Assembly (NCBI GenBank): GCA_036898135.1
Contig: CM072515.1
Span: forward strand, 22,816,200-22,880,199
Length of the DNA: 64,000 bases
Reading direction: 5' to 3'
From: Oncomelania hupensis
Lineage: Eukaryota; Mollusca; Gastropoda; Littorinimorpha; Pomatiopsidae
Made by a program: the position numbers and the translations under genes. Within the stretch, counting starts at the first letter, position 1. Each line of letters opens with the position of its first letter. Under the pieces are notes generated by a model that was not told where the DNA came from, made no database searches, and saw only the letters and a program-made list of their open reading frames with translations. Positions 1 through 28,848 of this stretch are shown here, piece after piece.

Positions 1-705
1 ATACTCATTCACTGTTTGTGTTTTTGACAATTTTTGAGCAAACTATAGTTTGTTTTGTTTTTCACCCATCGTCCTGTAATATATGTCTTCTGGTCTTATA
101 TATATATATTTTTTTTTCTTTTTCTTTTTCTTTTACCTTGAATCATGGATTTTGAGTAGGCTTGATGGTGTGTGGATGTGTTGTGTGCTGCCCTGTTGGT
201 GTAACTGCTGGGATAGAGAGAGAGAAGCAAGCACGTTGGCCGTGTGAGTTGGCGTGCGTGACAGTGATTGAGAGGTAGTTTGTGTTTTACTGATGGCATT
301 TAAGTTTTATTGTACATGTATACTTGATGTTTGCGCATAGAACTCTATTGTATGTGTGTATGATGATGCAGATCTTACTTTTATTACTTTTTAGTTCCCG
401 CTTATGTTGTTGCATGCATGGACAGTGTACCAAAGGCAAATTTCTGGTTTATATCGGACAATAAAGTTGTATTGTATTGTACTGTATTATCCAGAAATAA
501 AAGGCATAGATGAGTCCTTTTTTACCTTCAAGACACTAAAAGAAGCAAAGCAAAACACACAGTGCAATACCAAAAAGTACATGATATTACTTTGTTAAAC
601 ATTTTTATCCGCCAAACCAAATCAAACCAAATCAAATACCCCAAAACAAATACACAACCAAACAAAAACCCATTAAGCAGACAGCATACAGATTTTTCTT
701 GGTAC
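1..705. other. Left-edge stretch without a supported gene
   Basis: AT-rich intronic DNA, presumably inside the dynein gene. The short open frames have no recognisable domain or convincing splice sites. Confidence 0.5.
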
Positions 706-794
706 TTGTCTGATGCTTTGTGCCTAGGGTGTCGCAACTTGGAGGTCAGAGTTGACCTGGCGTTGGAGACACTGCGTATGGAGATTGTGTACTC
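706..794 (-). CDS. Possible dynein heavy chain exon 17
   Basis: The acceptor CTTCAAG, with a pyrimidine tract, opens in phase 0 as required after exon 16. The donor is ACAA followed by GTACCA. The peptide begins EYTISIRSVSNARSTLTSKL and vaguely fits the DALLKVTRNTLEAIRKR block of DNAH5. No other exon is visible between 1 and 1590. Confidence 0.35.
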
Positions 795-1589
795 CTTGAA
801 GAGTTGGGGGTTGCAGCAGAAAAATACAATGCAACGCTTATCGATCATAACAAAGCCATCAAGAAAAAAAAAGGTCGATTATAAAAGTGTTCACCTAAGC
901 AGAAAGGATAAAACTATATCATTCTAAATTAGCAAAAGACAGGTTATGAATACTTTTAACTTTCAGGAAAAAAAGAGAAAGATGAGGGCTCTGTTTAAAA
1001 TGGAATGACAGATCAATATACCTGTACCGCGTACATGACTAGCATGGGTCACACATGCTTTGTATGATGTAAAGATCTAGCAGTGACATGACCAAGCATC
1101 AGAAGCTTGAAACGGTCCAAAATGTACACAAAAGACCACATGAGAGAAAAACAAAGCAAAATAAAAGTAACAATAACAAATCTCCCACCATCATCACCCA
1201 ATCCCCACCCCACTGCCTCTTTCCTTCCTCCATCCCACCCTCTTCATATTTACCCAACCCTTCAACCCAAAGTGTCTTTTAAGAAAACTAACAAGTAGAC
1301 AACTTAACACCGTTACAATAAAATATGTGAATGGCAACAATGAACCTTTCTAGCAAAGGCACTACATAACGAAACAGCTGAAAAGGTCAAGCAAAATGTG
1401 AAATATGTGAAAGACAAATATTGTGAGAAGAAGAAACAAAAATGTTATTTACGTTATATATTTAGCTGAGTGAGACAAGTACTTTCTCTCAGGATCACAA
1501 TCTGTATTGTCTCAACAAACAGCAAGGGAAGTTCTATTCTTTTGCTTTGCAGTTTCTGTTGTGACTTCATGTGCTTGTAAGTAACCTAC

Positions 1590-17202
<15,613 letters not shown>

Positions 17203-17560
17203 TGCGGCGGAGGTAGAACTGATTCAGTCCAGTGTTAAAGACTGGCTATTTTCTTCAAATTTAACAGACTTGCAAAACAACTTCCATCTTTCTCTCTTTC
17301 AAATGCGCGAACCTGTTGACTGTTGTAGCGTGCAGTCCGCTACCCGCCATGTTGCTTGTTGTTGGATACCAGTTGCCCGGATAAATCTGCCAGACTTACC
17401 CAAATACGAACAATCCAAATGCAGATTCATTGTTCAGTAAACTGCATATGGTTTATTTCGATATTGCAGTTTTGGAATTGTTCATTAATTATTCTCGTCT
17501 GCTTCCGTTGCCATGATAGTTTGTTATTTTTAAGAAAGATGTAAAGACACAAAATAAAAA
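17203..17560 (-). promoter_or_regulatory. Probable 5'UTR/promoter of the dynein gene
   Basis: The stretch upstream of the start codon is gene-free and has higher GC than the introns. A half-conserved RFX X-box-like GTTGCCATGATAG lies at 17507-17519, and another GTTGCC near 17370. Ciliary genes are commonly RFX-regulated, but neither site has a good second half. This is a weak inference. Confidence 0.3.
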
Positions 17561-18033
17561 TGGATATTTGACATTTTGACTACTAAACTGGGTACCATTT
17601 TCTTGTAATCTGATTATTTTAATATATAACTGTCTGATTTGCAAGTTTTATTAATAATTTAATTTACAACTATACACACGTAATACACATGTATTCTCAA
17701 AGGAATAATTTTGTTTCTTCTATACATTTTCAAGGATATTTATCATTTATTTCAACTGCAGTACAAATTAGAAAGAGAAAAATTTAATTTTGATCCCCAC
17801 AACTTGTTCTTGTCTCTTTTTTTTTTTTTTTTTTTTTTAAGGGGACGCAAATTGTACTGTAACGTCTTTACTTTTGGGTTCTGTATCTGATAAAAGTTTC
17901 TTCCCCTTGGCCGCAGTGGCTAGCAGGCTAGTGTGCATCATTTAGGTAGGTACGAGTGACTTACTTACTCAAGGGGGAATAGGTGGGTGGGGGCAGAGGG
18001 GTGGATCGAAAAAGCATGGCGTTTTCTCCCTTA

Positions 18034-19568
18034 CAGGGCCGGACCTGGGAAAAGTCAAAGGGGGGGGTTAAAGATTCAGCGAAGGCGCGAAGCGCCGAGA
18101 CTTCTAGGGGGTCCGGGGGCATGCCCCCCCCCCGGGAAATTTTTTTTTCCAAGGATGCAAAATGGTGCAATCTGGGGCAATCTGAACCTTGAAAAAGCCA
18201 TTTGTGATGGTCTGGGACTTTGAGCTTTTTGAACAATTGAACTGACAAACTCTGGGGTACAAAAATTATCCTCTGCCCCTCCCTTAAAAAAACAAAAACA
18301 ACACACACTCACACACAAACATTTATTTATCAGCAGAGATGTTTTGTATACTATTATTATTCACTACTTTTTGTCGATCGTTAACGGTATAAAGCTTTAC
18401 CTTGTAGTTTATGAACATCACCGCCCTGCTTTCACTTTCAGTCTTGCTGCACTAGTTTCTCCGGCATTAGTACCATTTGTGAACTGCATCTTCTGGCAAA
18501 ACAGTTCACTGCCTCTTTGAAGTCAATATCAACATCCCTGTGCACTTTCAGTAAAGCAAGTCCATTGAGCCTCTGTTGCCCCATTGTAGAGCGCAGGTAG
18601 TTTTTCAGGTTGCTCAACTGACTGTTTGAACGCTCACACTCGGCAGTAGTGACAGGCAGGGTGTAAAGGTTCCTTAGCATGATGAACAGGTTGGGATAAA
18701 ATCCCTCTCACAATGTTTCAGTGCTTCTGATGCCGTGGATGGGATGATAGCTGTCGCATTCTCAGCAGCACTGCGCCATTTGCAAACCCACCGTTGGTAT
18801 TCTGCATCAAGGGTAGCGTTGTCTGGTAGGTCAGACTCCCACAACATTGCCAGTGTCTTCACCCCTTCTGGAACCTGCATGAAACCATCCTAGCTGGTTG
18901 TCTATTAAAGTGCTTGGCACCAGACAGAGACCATCAACTACTAGACCAGCATTTTTGAACTTCGAGTCCAATTCGGTTGACAGGTATTCCAAGAAAGGAA
19001 TGGCAATGCTAATCTTGAAATATTCTTCTGGAGTGGCCGCAGGTTGGTTGTCACGGAGAGTCTGTCGAGATGCTTGACGAGGAACAATAACATCAGTTGT
19101 CAAAGCATTTGCCAATTTGCTGACTTCACCAAACCAGGCAACGAATCATAGTTCATAATTATCAACTTAGCATCTTAATTAATATTTCTAAAAAGTCGTT
19201 TTTGGGGGATTAGGGCAGTATCAAGGTGAAGGTGCTGTAAGAGGCTTGCGGCCAGAACAGGAAAATATGGCTGCATTTACTCATTTAGGCTTAGGGGTTG
19301 GGTTACTTGGTCGTTTCAACGGGAAAACGCTTTGGACGTTTTAACGGATCCCTTGAAATGGATTTCCGTTGAATTGTCTATAAATAACTCTTTGTACCTT
19401 GGACCAAAAGTAACTAAAAACTGCAATGTTTTAAAAACAATTAAAAAAATTGAAACTCTTTGAATTAAAAAAAAATCAAGTGGTTTTTTTTTTCTTTCTG
19501 AGTTTGGAGGGGGGGGGGGGGTTCCGGAACACAGGTAACCCCCCCCCCCCCCCCTGGATCCGGCCCTG
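18034..19568 (-). mobile_element. hAT-superfamily DNA transposon, decayed
   Basis: The left terminus is CAGGGCCGGACC at 18034. The right terminus ends GGATCCGGCCCTG at 19568, its inverted counterpart. The flanking octamers are ctccctta (18026-18033) and cggcctta (19569-19576), 6 of 8 identical, as expected for an aged 8-bp hAT duplication. The interior carries the C-terminal half of a hAT transposase on the minus strand. G and C runs lie next to both termini. The N-terminal coding part is missing, so this is an internally deleted copy. Confidence 0.85.
18438..19150 (-). pseudogene. hAT transposase C-terminal pseudogene
   Basis: Three consecutive reading frames tile the hAT (PRKRIR/52-kDa-repressor-like) C-terminus. 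The order is EEYFKISIAIPFLEYLSTEL, then DAEYQRWVCKWRS, then the dimerisation motif LYTLPVTTAECERSNSQLSN followed by RLNGLALLKVHRD. At least two frameshifts, near 18870 and 18680, disable it. The BED finger and catalytic N-terminal parts are not seen. It lies inside the inverted termini at 18034 and 19568. Confidence 0.82.
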
Positions 19569-19576
19569 CGGCCTTA

Positions 19577-20567
19577 TACATGTAGGAGATAATTATTGTC
19601 CATCTACCATGGTGAAATAGCTTTGAAGAAGCACAATTAATGTTCTTAAACTGTGAGAAAGTCCAAATATGAATGACACAAAATACTGCGGTGTCTTGTC
19701 TAATGTTTGCTGTACACTGCGTAGCCAAGACTAGCCGAGGCTAACGTTCGACTGAATTTCTATGGATCTACTTTGACTGAGAGTCTTGGACATGCACAGT
19801 ATTATGAAGTTTAGGTGTTGTTGAAACTGAGATGCTGTAACAGTCAGGCTTAATGGTTCGTAAAACCTGACGCCGTTATTTAGTGAAACATCTTTTTGAA
19901 ATTCTTTTAATCTGGTGTGTTTGGATTTTTGACCACTTGTTTATGGTTTTATCACAGGGGCACTAACCATTAAGTAGAATGGATCCGCGATCGCAAAATA
20001 AGAGTGGTTTCTCGATAGTATAGCAGTAGTAGCGTACTACCCCTGTATCATAGCTAAAAGGGTGGGGTCAGATTGCGACTTTGGCGAAACGAATCGGCCG
20101 CTCAAACGGTTTATTCCCGAACCGCCTACCAACGAAACCTATATTATCTTCATTTTCATCGAAAAATAGTCCCATAACCGGGAAGACATTGATATAAGCC
20201 TATTTTATTTTATGCAGAATTTTATCTTTTGATAAACCTAGCTGTATCCTTTGGATTTAAAGGAAGATTACATGTGCGCTCTTACGCGGTTTGAAAATAA
20301 ACTGTTTGAGCAGCCGATTCCTTTCGCCAAAGAGGACTTCCTATTTTATAATACAAAATGACTGTGTGTTATCTACCGCTGTGCGATCTAGGATCCACTT
20401 TCTTTTTGCTATCGCGAATATGTTCTACTTGGTTAATGTCCCTGCATATCGTTTTGTTTAACGCATGTGTACTTCGGTGTAGTGCTCACAACAGATCATG
20501 TAACGTTTTAGGTAGCACCTGTTTTTGACAAGAAATTTGCAAATCTTATAGTTAGGCCTTGTTATTC
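19577..20567. other. Intergenic stretch, nothing recognised
   Basis: No coding frame, tandem repeat or known element was recognised on either strand. Confidence 0.5.
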
Positions 20568-20890
20568 AATGCTTACAGGTTCCAGCGGACTGCAAAAAGG
20601 CGAATCAGGACCACAAAATCAGGACCACAACTTGGTTGAAAGAGGACTCAACCCTGCTCCGTATGAAAGATCTGTTGAAAGAACCCTAGTGGTAACACTG
20701 AGCTGAAGGCACTTCACCAGCCGGTAGGTACGGTAACTTTACAATAAAGGCATCCCACGCAGGGGATATTTAGCAATGTAAGCATTTTATATGTATGTAT
20801 TTTGTTAATATTTTATAATGTTTGTATTCTTCTTTGTTTTTGTAAACGGGGGTTTGATAAATTAGAGTATAGCCTCCCAGCGGGGAGCAT
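20568..20890 (-). mobile_element. Retroelement family A copy with twin-priming-type inversion
   Basis: 20568-20772 matches the tail side of the 26442-27147 element (CCAGCGGAC, AATCAGGACC, TTTACAATAAAG-CATCCCACGC). 20773-20890 matches that element's 26605-26725 in the opposite orientation. A forward tail joined to an inverted, truncated 5' part is the signature of twin priming. Confidence 0.7.
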
Positions 20891-22045
20891 CGCAACCAGT
20901 TTGACTACATCATGGTCAAGACACGCTTCAGATCAAGCATCAACATGGCAGGACACGCACTTTTCCAGGAGCAGACATCGGAAATGACCACGATCTCGCG
21001 ATGATGTAATCCCCGGCTCCACTTGAATAGAGTAAACACAGCCAAGTGCACCAGACTGAAGTTCGACCTGGACAAACTGCAAGACCCGGAAGTAGCGGAA
21101 ATATTCTAAGCCACAATTGGAGGGGAATTTGCAAAACTGCTCAATTTGGTAGCTGGTAAAGTAGATGTCAACACCATGACCACCACCTTCAACTCGGCTG
21201 TGACAGATGCCGCCACTGAGATTCTTGGCAAACACCGCCCAAAGAAGAAACCGTGGATCACACCTGAACTTCTAGACCTGTGTAATAAACGAAGAGAGAC
21301 GAAAAAGAAAAAGAACACCTCACATGGAGCTGATGCCTACCAAAAAATCAACAATGACATCCGAAAAGGCATGCACAGCAAAGGGGAATTGGATAGAAGA
21401 GCAATGCCAGGTCTGACAAGAACTACAGCAAGAAGGCTTACCAGACTGTGAAGGGACTGACAAGTGTTAAACAGCCCAAGGTCTCCATGATCCAAAGCAA
21501 GTCTGGCATATGCCTTACAGAAGAACAAGAAGTCTTGGATAGATGGACAGAGTACTGCTCTGACCTTTACAACCAAACACCAAACGGAGACCCATCAGTT
21601 CTAGCATGTCCCCAGAACAGAGAAGAGGAAGAAACCCTCTCAATTCTCCGAGAAGAAGTTGAGGCAGCAGTAGAATAAAGAAGGGGAAGTCAGCGGGAGT
21701 GGGCCCGCGGAATTGCTGCAAGCCGGAGGGGAAGCGATGATTGACGCCCTCACCATTATCTGTAACAAGATCTGGCAGAGTGAGGAGTGGCCTACACCAT
21801 AGACCAAGTCGCTTGTCATCACTCTTCCCAAAAAGGGTAACCTTCTGGAGTGTGAAAAGTACTACCGCACCATCAGCCTCATCAGCCATCCCAGCAAGGT
21901 CCTCCTGAAAATAATACAGGTTGAAACCCCAAGCTGAACAAATCATACCTAAAGAACAAGCAGGATTCAGGGCAGGGCGAAGTACCACTGAACAGATTTT
22001 CAACCTCGGAATAATCTGCGAGAAATACCTACAACATCAACAACA
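20891..22045 (+). mobile_element. EN-RT LINE fragment (endonuclease end and RT start), decayed
   Basis: The endonuclease C-terminus (DYIMVKTRFRSSINMAG) is followed by TAKCTRLKFDLDKLQDPEVA, RPKKKPWITPELLDLCNKRR, LTEEQEVLDRWTEYCSDLYN, IICNKIWQSEEWPTPW, SLVITLPKKGN, YYRTISLISHPSKVLLKII and EQAGFRAGRSTTEQIFNLG. These are motifs of an endonuclease/reverse-transcriptase non-LTR element. Several stops and frameshifts are present. It belongs to the same family as the (GGATA)n-tailed 3' ends elsewhere in the window. Confidence 0.88.
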
Positions 22046-22210
22046 TCTGGGTCCACCGTATTTGTCCTTCTCTTTGTTACGGTGCGCATCATTAGGCCTG
22101 CTTCGTTCTTTTCATCTTGTTTTTACATGTAACCTCCATCGTTGCATGCTTTTTTATTATTGCCTTTTCCCAATGTTATAGACTGAATTTGTTATAATAT
22201 CAGAATCTGC

Positions 22211-22216
22211 TGTTGT

Positions 22217-22261
<45 letters not shown>

Positions 22262-22262
22262 T
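22211..22262. repeat. (TTG)n microsatellite
   Basis: About 16 TTG units in a gene-free stretch. Confidence 0.9.
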
Positions 22263-22317
22263 TTGTGAGTGTTGTTTAATTGGTTGTCAATTGTGTCTTA
22301 GTTATATATAACACCAA

Positions 22318-22475
22318 TCCAATCCAATGTCCACAGACAATTAACCAATTAGACCCTACTTTTCGAAACATCAACACCTTATTGTTTGGCAGTGAACATC
22401 TCTCCCCACAAGAAAACGCCAACATCTTTACAAAAGTCCACACATTCCTCACATCCAGTGGCCGCTTCGTTTAGA
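22318..22475 (+). mobile_element. Possible LINE reverse transcriptase C-terminal remnant
   Basis: The frame reads NTLLFGSEHLSPQENANIFT then VHTFLTSSGRF and stop. This resembles the extreme C-terminus of some non-LTR polyproteins (LLFGS-LS--EN--IF--V--FI--S-RF). Confidence 0.45.
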
Positions 22476-22714
22476 AAATAGCCCAATTATGCAAATTCAC
22501 CTCTGATTGGTAACCTTGATATCAGCTAAACCAATCCCCATTTGTTTCCCTCTCCCTAGTAGTTACACCCCATCCCTTCGCACCAAAAGTTTATTAATAG
22601 CTGTCAGAGAGAAACTGACCAGATAATTGTCTCTTCGAACGGAATAGATGAGTTCACCACTATTTTAAATATCTGTTCACGTGCAAACACGTAGTCTCGA
22701 ACTATTTCTCTCTG

Positions 22715-22746
22715 TGTTTGTGTGTGTGTGTGTGTGGGGGGGGGGG

Positions 22747-22804
<58 letters not shown>
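22715..22804. repeat. (GT)n microsatellite with G-run
   Basis: GT units are interrupted by a run of 11 G. Confidence 0.95.
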
Positions 22805-22879
22805 ACGCGTTGTTTTTATTTTACTTTCTTCTTTTTTTTTACTTGCACGTGACTTTTTTTTCCCCTCCTCCAAACTGAT

Positions 22880-23480
22880 TTTTTTTTTCTCATTGTTTTA
22901 GATTGCTGCAGGTATTTATTTACATTTTAATCGACAGCTACTGTTTTGTGTAAAGTTTACTCTTGGGTGCATGTATCTGTTTCTCGTTCTCATGTATCTG
23001 TTTCTCGTTCATTTATTTCTCTATTACTTTTTTTTTTGTTTCTTGTTCGACGTTATTGCATTTTTTTTCTTTCTGTTATACTATAGTTATATGTTTGTTC
23101 TCTTTTCATTGTTAAAAAGATTAATTTATGTGGTCCTGTTTGTTTTATTGCTTTGTACTTGTTCCTGTTCGCCAGACATTTCATTGTTGTCATTTGTCAA
23201 AGTGTAGCACTCATTTAAGCTTTGCTTTTGTGTGCCCTTTATGTTCTCCATGCCTGGTTTACTTGTTTCGTGAATAATAAAATTCTGTTTAAACCAATGT
23301 CCACTTGTATGGCGCACAACCCCATGTCGCAGAGGCAAACTCGGGGCCCTGAAGCATACAGTTATGCACTACCAAAATAGTCCCGCTTTGAAAGTCTTGA
23401 ACGGATAATTGCTTCACTGAATAGAATATCAGAGACGGTTGAGTAAGCACCTAGACCTGATCAATCTCTAAAAGTCTTTG
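22880..23480. other. T-rich intergenic stretch
   Basis: No gene or recognisable element. A small GTATCTGTTTCTCGTTC duplication is visible near 22974-23011. Confidence 0.5.
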
Positions 23481-23484
23481 ATCT

Positions 23485-24047
<563 letters not shown>

Positions 24048-24049
<2 letters not shown>

Positions 24050-25690
24050 TTGATCTATATAGCGCATTTTCCTGATAAGGCATAATCCTCTTTAAAGTAA
24101 AACCATTTTAAAAAAAAATTGATTAAAACACTAAAATAATAGTAAATAGGATTAGCAATAACAATAGCAATCACCAAAACCATACAGAACCAATGGCAAG
24201 TTCACGCCCATTACATTAAAAACAACATACAGATTTGCACGAAGTACAAAACAGCTTAGACAATCAAACACCAAATGTATAATGGCAAACGTAAACATGA
24301 TTACAAGTAACAGTGTTATAAAACAATCTCTGGTATAAAAATGTTATAATTTACACTAGTCATTAAAAGCAATACCAAGTAGTAGAAATATAGTATAAAC
24401 AATAAGAACGATATCCCTCATACAATGAAACAATAAATTTGTGTGACAAATGCGTCAGTCAGTCAGGGATACAGCGAATAGTGCAGAAAGATGTAAGAAG
24501 AGATTAGTCAGAATAGTATTGTCTCAATAGATGTGTTTTGAGCGCACTTATGAAGATTTGAGTGGTTGGTATATGCCGGAAATGTGCGGGTAAAGCGCTC
24601 CATTGTTTTGGGGCAGAATAAGCGAATGATCTTTCTCCATGTTTTTGTGTGCGTATTTTAGGAATACAGAGTGTGCTTGAGTCTGTGGAGGAGCGTAAAC
24701 TGACGGTAAGGTGTACAGACAGAAAGCAGATCAGACAGATATGAAGGACAAGAATCAGAAAAGAAAATATGACGCAGAACAAACTGTATTCAAAGCGGGT
24801 TTGTACTGGCAGCCTATGAAGTTTGCGAAGCATTAATGTAATGTGGTTTCGTTTCTTAGCCCGAAAGACCTGCCTTGCAGCGTTTTCAAGCGTTTAGAAG
24901 ATAACATCGTACTCTACAGTGTCAAATGCGGCAGACGAATCAAGTAGTGTTAGTATTCGTAATATCCCAACAGTCCAGCGAGAAGAATGTCATTGGTAAC
25001 CTTCAATAATGCTGATTCAGTGCTGTGAAATGGCAGACTGATGTGTACTAAGCAAGGAGTTAGAATTCAAGTAGGCAGTTTATTTAAGACAATCTTTTCT
25101 ACAACTTTTGACAAAAATGACTAATTGGATACAGGTCTGTAGTTTTTAAGGTTGTTTTGGTCAAGACCAGACTTTTTGTGAAAAGGCTTGACTACAAGTT
25201 TTACATAACATGGGTAATCTACAGTGGCAGTGGACAAAGACTCGTTCACAATATGTGTTGTGGTTGGGAGAAGTGCAATAAGACAATCATGTAACAGAGG
25301 AGTACGCATGCGAATTGGATTTCATAATTACTTTTTGGACATCCTGATCAGAGACCGACAGAAACACGCCAAAACGTGAAACAGTATGACAAGTAATGGG
25401 TGTGTCATCAGAATACAGCAACGCGCCATTACGGTCTAGTTCACAGCGATTGTCAGTAACCTTCTTGGTCAAATATTTACGGACACACACAGCAACAAAA
25501 AAAAAATCAAACAAACAAAAAACCTCCTGCAGTTTGCATAAAGCATTCCTGATAAGAATGACACTGTTATTTTCCGTACCTCTAAAGTGATCACTGACGC
25601 CGAATAGCTGCCCACTAGTTTTACTGTTTAAAACCTTTAAAACCTTTAAAAGACTTAGCGCAACAAACGGAATTCCATAATAGTGCATAG
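24048..25690 (-). mobile_element. CR1/L2-like LINE, internally deleted
   Basis: Minus-strand remnants appear in order. HDCLIALLPTTTHIVNESLS, then KKSGLDQNNLKNYRPVSN, belong to the RT domain start. ESALLKVTNDILLAG belongs to the central part. LRKLHRLPVQTRFEYSLFCV, GERSFAYSAPKQWSALPAHF and ALKTHLLRQYYSD belong to the C-terminus. The catalytic core between the first two blocks is deleted and stops are frequent. The 3' end has GCGCTATATAG and an (ATT)n tail. Confidence 0.85.
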
Positions 25691-26128
25691 CGCCAAGTCT
25701 ACCTATTTTTTAGTGATAAGGTTTCAAACAGCGAAACTAATAGGCAGTTATTCGGTGTCTGTGATCACCTTAGAGGTAGGGAAAATAACTGTGTCCTTGT
25801 AAAAATACACCGAAAAATAAACGAATTTATAAATAGTTTACAACAGGACTTCCATACACTATCTGCGTCACACGTTGTTTTGCAATATTATATATCTGCT
25901 TGAGTAGAATTAGACCACTCTTCAACCACCTCCTCTCAGCCTGACATCTCTGTCGCTTATCATATGTAGGCCTGCTTTGTAATTGCCCTGCATGCAGGCG
26001 GCACACAATCACCAAGTTTTAATAAACGTACTGTATTTCGCGGAAATAAGTTCTCTATTTTCATGTTAAATAAAATCAAGAGGTTGTATCGTTTGCCGTG
26101 TATAAGGTCGTTACTATAGACAACAGAA

Positions 26129-26260
26129 ATGGCGGAGTTGTTGTCAGACGATGAAAGTGATGATAAAAGACAAAGTAGCGATGAACTGCTACAGCTACAT
26201 TGTTACCAGTGTTGTCACGTGTTTACCGCTGCGTGTCCAAAATGTCAGACACCACTGCAG
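26129..26260 (+). CDS. Propeller gene exon 1
   Basis: MAELLSDDESDDKRQSSDEL is followed by the CYQC/CPKC zinc motif. The donor is CTGCAG followed by GTAAGC, phase 0. Confidence 0.75.
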
Positions 26261-28810
26261 GTAAGCCTATACACACACTTATCAAATTATTATAATATTA
26301 TTGCGAATAATAAGAATAGATTAAGTATAGATTAAGTAGGCTTAGTAGTGTGTATAAGCCTATGTGGCGTACGCGTGTGTGTATGTGTGTGCGCGCGCGT
26401 GTGTGTATGTGTGGCCGTAATGTAGTAGCGTGTTAACATTTGATTGATTGATTGATTTATTGTTGCTTTAGGTCCAGCGGACTCTTCCGAGCCAAATCAG
26501 GACCGGACAACCCCCGATCCGCATAAAAGATCTGCCGAAACAACCCTAGTGGGAAAATTGAATGCCCTCCACCGGCCAGTCACTTTACAATAAAGACATC
26601 CCACGCGGGGGATGGCTGAGGGTTGACCTCAACTACGCGAACACCCCGGTTACAAAAACAAAATAGAATACAACCATCATTATAAATCATTAACAAAACA
26701 CATACATATAAAATGCCTATAGTGCGAAATAATACAATCATAGGAAGCCCTAGTGACCACCCGGCAGAAAGCGTCCAACACTCCCAAGCTGATCCAACAG
26801 ACCTCATACACAAACAAGGAGTCTTGTCCAGGAAGAGTTTTCAAGAAAAAAGGTAGGTCATTGATCTAGCGAAGAAGAAGAAAGTATAGCAGAGTGATAG
26901 GACAGATCAGGAATAGGAAAGAGCAAATGATGAAGACAGCGACAGTGGGAATTTAAAGCACTAAATTTCCAGAAAGTGGGGATACTATTTATACTGAAAC
27001 CCCCGGCACTCCAACGGGGGGAACTGTTGCCGCAGTGAATTAGTCATGCCTACAAAGGCAAGACAGGTTTTCAACTGGGGCTTTCACTGTTCCCTTTATA
27101 GGTTAGAACAATCTACAGTGACAAGATTGCTCATGACCCCAAGGGGTGTGTTAACATTTTCCCCACAAAAACAAAACATTTACCAATTACAAAGACCTGA
27201 TTAATTTATAGGGTTGTAAAACTTGCAGCTTGATTTTTTAAAAATTTACCGTGCTATAAGCATTTTGCTTCCGAGCACCCTATAATGAGGCTTAGCAAAC
27301 TAGGCTACGAATTTCGACCTTGTGTTAATATTTGCCAGTTTTTTTGTTTGTTTACTCCCTCCCTCTCCTTCCCCCCGCCTCCTCGATCCTCCACCCCCTC
27401 CCCGAGTGGCTAAAACGATATTTCGCTGCAGCACTATGCGTGTGTGGAGAGGTAAGGGGGTGGAGGTGGAGGGTGTGCGTAACGAATTAGATTTGAAAGC
27501 AAAATTTTGTTGCGATTGTTGTTGCAGTTGTTTTGACTAAAGAAAACCGATGGAACGTTCATTGCAGAAAACGGATGCTGTCTGGTTTTCAATGAATGTC
27601 CCTCAACGAGCCCATTTGTTCCGTCACTGTAAGCAAATTTCTTCATAATACCAGAATTTAGAATTTATTATTGCCTGCAACGATTAGTATCAGGGGACTG
27701 TAAGTGTAAATGACCCAACTTCATTATTATTTTTTTATATAATAATTATTATTATTGAATTAACTGTAACTCTAAGAGCAATTAGTCAGATTTCTTTGCC
27801 ACGGATTAATTACGTCTCCTTTTGTTTTCCCTGCCATAGTGGTACCAGAGCAGGCAGAAAATCAATCATCAGGGAAGGGAACAACTACTTTCACGTGCAA
27901 GAAAGCCAGTGTCATCAAAGTTGACGTTGTGGTCAACGCACAGAAAGGTAAGTTTTTAGTTAAAGCAGGTTTCTTGCTTCCAATATATCCTCAAAAAGAA
28001 TTAGTGAGAAGGGTATGAATGAAACCTATACATATACATTGTATTTAGGATCGCGTTTTGGGGGGATATTACTCTGCAATTTCAAATGAAAGTTTTGACT
28101 GTCTATGTGCACGTGTTTATATTAATTTTACGAGCTTTCTTTGTTTAAAATGAAACCTATACCCAGACTTAAGTTTTGAAATTTTTTGTCATCCTATCCT
28201 ATCCGGTAACTCGGAGGTCGTAGGGGCACCACAGATGATCGTTTAACCAGCATACTCCATCTTTCCCTGTCCTCAGCAACCCTGATTGTTTCGCTTAGTG
28301 TCAAACCAGTCCATTCTCGAATGTTATTGTCATGCTCGATCGATTATTTAAATGCTAAATAGGATACACGTAAAGTTGGTTTTGCCTTACAACCCGATAA
28401 TAAAGGAAAAGAGCTATGCTGTATGTTGAATGAAGTGGTCTTAAGGTAAATTGGCCTTGGCAAGAACAGCTGTCCCAAGCCAAAATGAATTGTAGGCAAT
28501 GGTTTGTCTTAGGTTTAGTAGATCCCGACTTCTTGGTCTCTGTCTATTCCTCCCTGTGCTGGTGCTCCAAAGCAGAGAAAGGCTTAGGACGAGTTACTTC
28601 TCAGGTGACAGCAGATAAGGCAGACTCTAGAACTATCTGCTTACATACACATGTAGGCGTTGGTTTCAAAAGTCGGTCATAGAAGACTTGTGTGCCCGGT
28701 CAAGAGACACAACTCGATTTTCTTTGTCATTGCAAAATGCCTAAATTCATATCCCGTATTTCAACAGCGGTACTCCAAACTGTTCGTCTGAGCACGCACC
28801 ACCGTTGAAG

Positions 28811-28848
<38 letters not shown>

